Source of the DNA: Trigonopsis variabilis | Taxonomy: Eukaryota > Ascomycota > Trigonopsidomycetes > Trigonopsidales > Trigonopsidaceae | Reading direction: 5' to 3' | Length of the DNA stretch: 64,000 nucleotides | Assembly: GCA_003707065.3 (NCBI GenBank) | Contig: PPXM03000004.1 | Location: forward strand, 310,001 to 374,000 | Part shown: piece by piece, positions 57,201 through 64,000 of the stretch | Position numbering within the stretch: position 1 is the stretch's first letter | Layout of the letters: each line of letters opens with the position of its first letter | The notes under the pieces: model-generated | What the model was told of the DNA's origin: nothing | The model's database searches: none | What the model saw: only the letters and a program-made list of their open reading frames with translations | Program-made: the position numbers and the translations under genes

Positions 57201-59370
57201 AGGTCAACAACAGACTGACAGCGAAAAGTATTTCCTGGTTGATCTTGATTCAAAGAAGAGTGAACACCAGAATTGGAGCTATGGTGCTAATCTCTATCCT
57301 TTAACTTGTCTAGCTTTGGACACATTACGGCTTAGTTTAGGACGGACCCCGCAACTGATGAATCAAGATAAGATCGCAGGCTTTTTGCCTTTGCTTAAAG
57401 AAAGTCTGAAGAGCTCTAATGAGCAAGTTCAGATCGCTTCTCTGCGTGTATTGACTGTATTAATTCCGTTGCAAATGGATGAACTTGATGCTGCCTGCCC
57501 TATGCTGGCAGACCAGAGCTTACGCTTCATTAAGAAAAGTCCAAAGACGAATTCGGAAATGTGTCAAGCTGGATTTAAATTCTTTTCGGCCTTGGTTAGA
57601 CATAAGAGGACGTTCAGTCTGAAGCCGGATGTGGCTGACTATGTGCTCAAACGGATGACTCCAGATTTAGAACAGCCTGATCGACAGGGAGTTATGTTTG
57701 GATTTTTGAGATCACTATTGGCCCGAAAAGTTCTTACGTTCCAAGTTTATGAAATTATGAGTAAAATTCGTGAGATCATGGTCACTAATCATTCTCAGAA
57801 TACGAGAGAGATTTGTCGATCGCTATACTTCCAATTTCTTCAGGAATATCCTCAAACAAAAGCTCGACTTGAAAACGCGTTTGACTACCTGATTGCTAAT
57901 CTAGAATATCATACGCCAGTTGGTCGACTGTCTGATATGGAAGTCATTAATTTAATTGTGACCAAATTGGATTTGAGCGTTACGAAGAGATTTCTTGCAC
58001 CTATATTTATGGGTTTGGTTTTAGTGTTGATTAACGACAACTCCAGTGAATGTAAAGAGGCTGCTAGTCTCTTGTTAACCAAGATCATGGCCGTGAATGA
58101 TTCCCAGGTTCAACAGAATTTCGTTCAAGTAACTCTGACCTGGCTGAACGATGACGATGAATATAAACTAGTTCATGCTTCTCTGGAAGTGATTGGTCTT
58201 ATGATTCAGGCTCAATCATCTAATACTACTTTTCGAAACAAATCGACCTTAAATGCGGTCATTCCTCGAGCTATCGAGAAGATTGATTCCGTTCTTAAGC
58301 TCGCCTCCTTCGACCAAGATGAAGATGACATTGCCAGTCAGTGGAGATCGATTTATTTGGCATTAAAACTATGGCAAGACATGATCGAAGCCAAGTTGCC
58401 TGAAACAATGTCGAATGAGTATAAAACAATATGGATGAATATAGAAAAATGTCTCTTATATCCACATTTTTGGGTCCGCTCAGCTGCCACGCGATGTATA
58501 GGGTATCTGTTGGATAATGCCACTGAAGCTCAACAAGTGGGTCTCGTGACTGGGGATATATACAAGCGCTTATGTTATCGAATGATCCATTCTTTGGGAG
58601 CGCGTGACCTTCCTGAGGAACTGGGAGTCCAGATCACGAAAAATTTAGCATTTATTGCGCGACATGTTGCTCCATTGTCCCGAACCCAGGCGGATCCCGA
58701 GAGTGAAGAATCAACACAAATCCCAGTCACTGAGGAAGATACCGCTGCGCCCGAATTCGACGAGTTGGTTGAAAGCGACATGGTGAAACTTGATGCTAGT
58801 CAAATAGTCTCCGATGAAGATACCCTGTGCTGGATGATCCATCGTCTGAGCAAGGTGCTTCGGCAAGACTTATCATCAAAGAAGGGTGTTTCAAAATCTC
58901 ATATCATAAGGTTATTGGCTGCTATTTGTCAAATGGTGTCTGGAGATCAGCTGACTGTCATTTCTAAGCCTATAATGGCAAGCCTATACAACTTCATCGA
59001 CCTTCCAGTAACGGTGATATCTGCGGGTAAGAAACCTCAATTACCATGTCTAATAAGCAGATATTCAATTGTTGGCCAAAGAAGCTATGGATCTGTTGCA
59101 GTCCAATATGAATCCTACTGAATACGCTAGCATCTACTCCAACGTCCGTCAGACAGTATTGCAAAGACGACAAGAACGCAAAAAGAAGCGTGTTCTGGAG
59201 GTACTTTGCTGCGTCTTCAATTCATACTGACCATAGTCTATCAATGAACCGGAAAAGGCATCACGGAAGAGGTTTAAGAAGCACGAGAGGGTGAGTCAGT
59301 TTTTGAGAAATGTGCTAATCAGTAGACTCGAGTGAAAAAAGCCCAAAAGAATGCAAAATACAAAATGTGA
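51203..59370 (+). CDS. UTP20: U3 snoRNP / small-subunit processome protein Utp20
   Basis: Seven exons (51203-51247, 51285-51374, 51412-52282, 52322-59026, 59061-59200, 59237-59290, 59326-59370) give 2,649 residues, between yeast (about 2,490) and human (about 2,790) UTP20. The start MGKKSGTVSERKRFT and FRNSLDHWSQVNTSRAFVDF fit the family N-terminus. The bulk is alpha-helical HEAT-like repeats. The conserved DRIF-type region includes IIPRLLNRYPALVRRACEES and later KTFLVGTKMSATIEHKVLEL. The spliced C-terminus is very basic (RQERKKKRVLE, RKRFKKHERTRVKKAQKNAK) and nucleolar in character. Utp20 is needed for early cleavages of pre-rRNA in the 90S pre-ribosome. The start codon and small terminal exons are inferred; the large exon is secure. 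Confidence 0.95.
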
Positions 59371-59371
59371 A

Positions 59372-59471
59372 GAGGGATGCGAAAAGCATTGAGAAGTTTT
59401 GGTGTATATATATTAACTGTATATTAAAGATAATGGATACGACTATGCAATGATATCACAAGATTGTAAAC
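59372..59471 (+). repeat. 100-bp direct repeat, copy 1
   Basis: Starts one base after the UTP20 stop codon and aligns without gaps to 59751-59850. By hand count 79 of 100 positions match. The last 15 bases (CACAAGATTGTAAAC) are identical, as is the core TATTAAAGAT. See copy 2 and the finding. Confidence 0.85.
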
Positions 59472-59750
59472 AAAACACGAATATGAATTACTTATAGGTT
59501 ATTGGGAGTTATAAGAGGTCATTACATTTCAAAGTATACATTGCGGAAGCATTTGAGTTTTTTCACTTATCATATAAATTTATTTCGTTGACTGACAAAT
59601 AGACTTGGTCTTGTAATATTTTGCTCGCAAAATTATGTCACAAAATAATCGTTAGTAACTCGTAAAAAGTAAAGTTAAACATTACATCGTTAATCTCATA
59701 GAAAATTTACATAAATGTGTTTATATGTATTCTTGGTTTTTACCTGTCAA

Positions 59751-59850
59751 AAGGGACGTAAAAGGCGTTGGAAAGTTTTGCTGTGTATATGTTTTCTGTC
59801 TATTAAAGATTATTGATGAGACTGTCCAATGATAGCACAAGATTGTAAAC
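59751..59850 (+). repeat. 100-bp direct repeat, copy 2
   Basis: Second copy of the sequence at 59372-59471, same orientation, starting 379 bases downstream. No indels are needed in the alignment; the 21 differences are spread out, mostly in the first 85 bases. Confidence 0.85.
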
Positions 59851-60056
59851 GAAAGGGGAACAATAATTAGTGATGACCGATCGATAGCACTCCGAGCCAT
59901 AAAGAATTCAAGTTATAGGGATTTACAACATACCAATGTTTGACTTAGCGCTACAAAACAGGCCGGTCCACCTAGGCGCCGCCCTAGCGAGACAGGGTGT
60001 TACCGCTGCTTGGTTTGGTTATTACGTTGATGTTGACGACGCTGAACTGGTTGCCC

Positions 60057-60062
60057 CACGTG
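60057..60062. promoter_or_regulatory. CACGTG E-box upstream of SRC1
   Basis: Perfect CACGTG palindrome 29 bases upstream of the inferred SRC1 start codon; its extended context reads TCACGTGG on the reverse strand. It is of the type bound by Cbf1/USF-like bHLH factors. Occupancy is not known. Confidence 0.4.
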
Positions 60063-60091
60063 ACGGTGTAAACAAACACTCTTGCCTCACT

Positions 60092-62341
60092 ATGGAAGAC
60101 CGGAGTTATCTAGTAGATGGTAAGAATATTGGCTGTTTCAGGTCTTATTGATGCAAGGATTTGATCCATCGACTTTGAGAGTTACGGATCTTCGTCGGAT
60201 TCTATTAGAGTATGACGTGGACTACCCGTCATCGGCCAAGAAGGCCGTTTTGGTCGACTTGTTCAATCAACATATCACACCGAGGGCTGCTGAACTTCGC
60301 GAGCAATATGAAGCCGTATCTCAGGAGGTCGGAGAGATTGAGGATGCTTCTCCACCGCAGAGACGGGACAGGAGATCAAGGTCTCCAGCTAAAAAAGCCA
60401 GTATCAGCCCTAAACCGGAACGGTCGCCAAAGAAGCGGACTCGACGAACGTTGGCGAAAACCAAAGAAGAAATGGAGGATTACGAACCTAATTCACCTCC
60501 TGGTCAGGTTGTATTCACTCCCCCAGTTAAATCAAGATCTTCGGTCGACCTGGGCGAGATCGATCTTTCCCCTTCTAAATCCACTCGATCATCTCGACGT
60601 TTAAGAGTAAGTTCTAGCTGTCCTATGGATCTAATTAATTAGGCCAAGAGCCCTTTGAAGGATCCTGAACCTGCGATTGACGTGGAACCAGTTGGATTTA
60701 CTACATCGAAATCTCCTCGCAAAACGCACCAGAAGTCCTCGACAAGTCCTAGTAAGTGGATTCAATCGCCCAGACAAAGCTTTATGCCCTCAATTGAAGA
60801 CCTGTCTGTATCAAACGAATTCAAATCGGATCTTGAGAACAGAAAGTCTCAAGAGATACGATTTAGTCCTAGTCCGAGACCATCAAGTGCTGCTGAATCT
60901 GTGAATACCTCTACTCAAACCCATCATTCTCCGAGTCCTACGCCCTCAAGTCCGAGCGTCAGTAGAGCTTCTTCTCCTCAGGAATCGGTCCTTGAGTCTG
61001 ATAGCGAACCTGGGTCCGAATCAGTAGAAGAAGAGGGAGAGGAGGAGTTGACCTCTTCATCTTCGTCTTCATCTAAACGATTCAGTCTGAAGGGCTTCTT
61101 TTTGTGGCTTAGCGTGGTTACTCTAGGTATATATCTTGCTTGGTGGAGCCAAGAAAAAGTCAAAGTCGGATATTGTGATGTGGAATTGGATGAACACGAT
61201 TGGTCTGACGACCCATATGGCTACATATGGAAAGCTATCTATCCTTCGTGCTCTCCTTGCCCGGCTCATGCTACATGCTACCCAGGCTTTGTGGCGCAAT
61301 GCGACTCTGATTTTGTTCGCCGTAATTCCTTACTGTCTCTTGGAGGATTTTTGCCCATCCCGCCTTTATGTTTGCCTGATACCACCAGACTCCGCCGAGT
61401 TGGAGTGGTCTCCGAAACCATCGTCCAAGCACTTCGTACCCGAGCTGCCCGAGCTGCTTGCGGAGAGAGTGAACAACCAGGAGGCCCCATTGTAACTTCT
61501 CCTCAGCTCTCTGAACAGGAACTTCGAGTAAAGCTACATGGAATGAAGGCTGTAGGTTCTGTCTCGCCTAGTGCGCATTGCTGACAAATAGCCGTCGCTC
61601 TCAGATGAAGAATTCGAAAGACTGTGGGAAGATGCGCTATCCGATGTTATTCGGAAACCGGAGATTAGTGTAGGGTGCGCTCGTGAACCGGATCGACTAA
61701 CCAGAACTAGACCTTCCAGACTTACCGAGGACTCACACTTAAATCATCCTCTCTCGCCAACATCAGCTTCAAGTGTGCCCTTAAAAGACGACTCTTGGGA
61801 TCGCTGGCAAGACATCGAGTCGAGATTATTAGTAAGTCAGATTTCTTTTGATTGAGCGGACGCTGGACTAATATCTAGCAATCTTGACCCTGATATTCTC
61901 CTTCCTTTCGCTTTCCCGATATATCCGCCGCCGGCGAGCTTATCGGGCCCGCGTCAGATCGTTGACTGAAGTGGTACTCCAGCGTTTATGTCGTCAGCAG
62001 CAGGAAGGAGCACGAGACTTCACTGGACGAACACAACGATACGCTGCTGCTGCCCAGCTGAGAGATGCTGTTCTCATGAAAGAAACCAACGCCAAAACCC
62101 GTCGGCAACTATGGGACGGAGTCCAAAAGTCTGTGGAAAGCAATACAAATGTGCGAGCCCGGCAGATGGAGATTCACGGAGAAATAATGCGTGTATGGGA
62201 GTGGGTCGGAGAACCGTTGTAATTGTATATGGACGGCTAATTTGCTTATGATGTTGAATTCGCAGAAGCGTCGAAGTCCCTGTAGCGCCATCTTCATCCC
62301 ATGCTGATGTAGCTGACAACCCTACTACACAGCACTATTGA
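60092..62341 (+). CDS. SRC1: inner nuclear membrane protein Src1/Heh1 (MAN1-like)
   Basis: Exons 60092-60119, 60158-60606, 60643-61551, 61592-61835, 61879-62218 and 62266-62341. Exon 1 joins to give MEDRSYLVDGFDPSTLRV, matching yeast Src1. A HeH (helix-extension-helix) domain follows with VTDLRRILLEYDVDYPSSAK and VLVDLFNQHI, then a basic/Ser-rich segment with NLS-like RRDRRSRSPAKK. Next come TM1 (GFFLWLSVVTLGIYLAWWS), a Cys-rich lumenal part (YPSCSPCPAHATCYPGFVAQ), TM2 (ILTLIFSFLSLSRYI) and a nucleoplasmic MSC domain. Src1 tethers chromatin and rDNA to the nuclear envelope. Exon 4's donor (GTCAG at 61836) is weak, but the stronger GTAAG four bases upstream breaks the frame. If the last intron is not spliced, translation stops at 62222. 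Confidence 0.85.
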
Positions 62342-62382
62342 ATCGTAGACCGCGTTCGACTACTTTTGAAAGGTCTAGGAGC

Positions 62383-63903
62383 ATGGATCACAAAGATGGA
62401 GCGTCTTTTCCAATGGAGTCACGACCGTGTCGAGTTCGGCTCTTGACGCTAAATTGTTGGTAAGAGTAATATTTCATGACCTCGCTGAGTGGAAAGGGGA
62501 CTGAAATTTGTTTCTAAGCATCGATTTGAGAGAATGCATGAGATAGGGCGCCGACTAAAGGAGATGGGAGATGAGATTGATATTGTGGCATTACAGGAAT
62601 GTTGGGTTGAGAGTGACTTTGAAGATATCCGGTCGCAGGTCATAGATCATCTCCCGTATTCGAAAATGTTTTATAGGTGAGTGTCATAGAATTGTAGGAG
62701 TTTAATTTTAGTGGGATTCTAGCTGGTCCTGGGCTTTGCTTCTTTTCTCGTTACCCGATTGTGGAGACCCGTCTTCATGGCTACGCCCTGAATGGACGGC
62801 CCAGTGCATTCTTCCGGGGTGACTGGTAAGATATATGAGGGGATATCTTTGCTCAGACTCAAGGTACGTTGGAAAGTCAGTAGCGTCAATTGTGGTCGAG
62901 TTGCCGTCTGGACACAAGGTGGAGGTATTCAATACTCATGTAAGTGACCGTTTAGAGTAAGCATGGACTCGTGGCCCCTAGAAAAACACGAGTTTTTGTC
63001 TTTACAGTGGAGCAGAGGGGCTAGTTCTAACATCAGATGCATGCTCCTTATGGACCAGGTGATGCTTCGTATGAATGTCATCGCACGGCCCAAGCCTGGG
63101 AACTTGCTCATCATTTAGCCGATTGTAATTCAAGGGGCCATGTGACTATTGCGGTGGGTGACTTCAATTCACGACCAGGGTCCGTCCCTTATCGGCTGAT
63201 TACCCGACTAGGAGGAATGACTGACGGTTGGTTGAGCTTGCATGGCTCTGGGCAAGAGATTTCAAAGGCTGAAATGGCGACTGTGCTTCCTAAAGCTCAG
63301 ATAGAGCAGTATGGAATCACCTGTGATAGCGTGTTAAATACCTGGAGAGCAGATAGGCAGCCTGGAGATGCATGCCGACTGGATTATATTTTTATAAACA
63401 GCTCGCTTGCAACGGTAGAAGATATGTCGGTGGTTATGACAGAACCTATTCAGGGCATTGGATCGTGTTCAGATCACTTTGGGTTGCGGGTGGAACTCCT
63501 TCTCAAGCACGGGGTAAGCGAGTACCAAGAGACCATGACCCATCGGGACTACGAGGATGTCCTCGATGTGATTGCCACATACCTGCCGACCTGTCTTTGG
63601 CAAGCACGGATTAGAATAGGACACGGTGTCGTGTCAATACTGATCATTATCGGCTTGCACGTCGGAATATTCTGGGTTAAGCATCTTTGGGCTGCTTTTA
63701 TCATGATGATTGGAGTCTTTGTGATTGGAGTCACAGGCTCGATCGACTTCCTTATCGGGGTGCTATTTGGACGCCTGGAGAGACGACTACTTCACGAATT
63801 CCAGAATCAAGTAATGATGGAGTCCGAAAATTGCTCAGAAGATGAATACTCATACAAGCATATAACAAAAGCCGAGACACATTGCCAGAAAGTCAACAGA
63901 TGA
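62383..63903 (+). CDS. ISC1: inositol phosphosphingolipid phospholipase C (neutral sphingomyelinase, Isc1)
   Basis: Five exons (62383-62459, 62497-62676, 62712-62825, 62864-62939, 63037-63903) give 437 residues. The DNase I-like phosphodiesterase fold is complete: RLLTLNCW|GLKFVSKHR across intron 1, the Mg-binding Glu in DIVALQECW, AGPGLCFFSRYPIVET, NTHMHAPYGPGDASYECHRT, GDFNSRPGSVPYRL, CRLDYIFIN, and the catalytic Asp-His in CSDHFGLRVELL. Two C-terminal transmembrane helices follow (SILIIIGLHVGIFWVKHLWA and MIGVFVIGVTGSIDFLIGVL), as in yeast Isc1, which cleaves complex sphingolipids to ceramide at the ER and mitochondria. The ATG at 62413 is an alternative in-frame start. The gene begins only ~40 bases after the extended SRC1 stop. 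Confidence 0.93.
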
Positions 63904-64000
63904 GCTCCCTTAGTCCAGCGTTATGGTCAATGACGCGTTACAACTGAGCTTCCTGGGACTTCAGACGGCTTTTAAAAGCACAGCAGCGGATATCAAGATG

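Larger units (their letters stand above)
59371..60091. other. AT-rich intergenic region with a duplicated 100-bp segment
   Basis: 721 bases between UTP20 and SRC1, distinctly AT-rich. It contains two copies of a 100-base sequence (listed separately) about 380 bases apart. A 71-codon frame at 59936-60151 runs into SRC1 and looks fortuitous. A CACGTG palindrome lies at 60057-60062, about 30 bases before the SRC1 ATG. Confidence 0.6.

Noticed and set aside
59865-59950. Possible C/D box snoRNA (GTGATGA at about 59870)
   Set aside because: No CTGA D box at suitable distance and no terminal stem.
59936-60151. 71-codon frame upstream of SRC1
   Set aside because: It reads through the SRC1 first exon in frame and then into its intron; the family match starts at the internal ATG (60092).

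Overview
This window comes from a fungal nuclear genome. It is gene-dense and holds about 30 protein genes on both strands, most of them interrupted by very short spliceosomal introns (many only 34-45 bases, with GTAAG/GTGAG donors and CTAAC/CTGAC-like branch points just upstream of the acceptor). The gene content is that of a Dikarya-grade fungus with a cell wall: UDP-galactopyranose mutase, a Skt5/Chs4-like chitin synthase regulator, a vacuolar Atg22, an Isc1-type sphingolipid phospholipase C, TFIID Taf1 without bromodomains, and HMG-CoA lyase (absent from budding yeast). I lean towards Basidiomycota but cannot prove it. I saw no rRNA, tRNA, CRISPR, prophage, or recognisable transposon or virus-like element.

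Layout. 0-4.3 kb: the possible 3' end of an unidentified gene, HMG-CoA lyase (-), a seven-exon histidine-phosphatase gene (+) and a PRKRIP1-like splicing protein (+). 4.3-16.3 kb is rich in cell-surface carbohydrate genes: a triose-phosphate/nucleotide-sugar transporter fused to a DUF3431-like domain (-), head-to-head with UDP-galactopyranose mutase (+), then a disordered conserved protein (-) and a four-exon Sel1-repeat protein ending in a CaaX box (-). 16.6-20.5 kb: a full-size ABCG transporter (-). 21.5-25.9 kb: Tma23, a Maf-type nucleotide pyrophosphatase, mitochondrial threonyl-tRNA synthetase and ARPC5. 26-32.4 kb: a two-TM protein, EB1, a C2H2 protein, Pam18 and ribonucleotide reductase small subunit. 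32.6-38.1 kb: a DUF4211 protein, Taf1 and Pop5. 38.7-45.6 kb: an arrestin-like protein, Atg22, Coa3, a divergent nine-exon alpha-tubulin and a PXMP4-like peroxisomal protein. 45.9-63.9 kb: a six-exon aromatic-acid-exporter-like membrane protein, Nab2, the giant Utp20, the inner nuclear membrane protein Src1/Heh1 and Isc1.

Most genes are unrelated housekeeping genes, as is usual for fungi. The exception is the 4.3-9.1 kb pair. A UDP-galactofuranose-making enzyme shares an upstream region with a transporter that carries an extra transmembrane helix and a C-terminal domain predicted to lie in the Golgi lumen. I propose this as a galactofuranose supply-and-use module. Other points of interest are a gapless 100-bp repeat pair downstream of UTP20, repeated skipping of AGs too close to (or upstream of) the branch point, a divergent alpha-tubulin that keeps its catalytic residues, a G-rich quadruplex-prone promoter tract, and an MCB (ACGCGT) site in the RNR2 promoter.

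Exon boundaries were inferred by hand from splice-site consensus, reading-frame continuity and family similarity. They are predictions, not transcript evidence.
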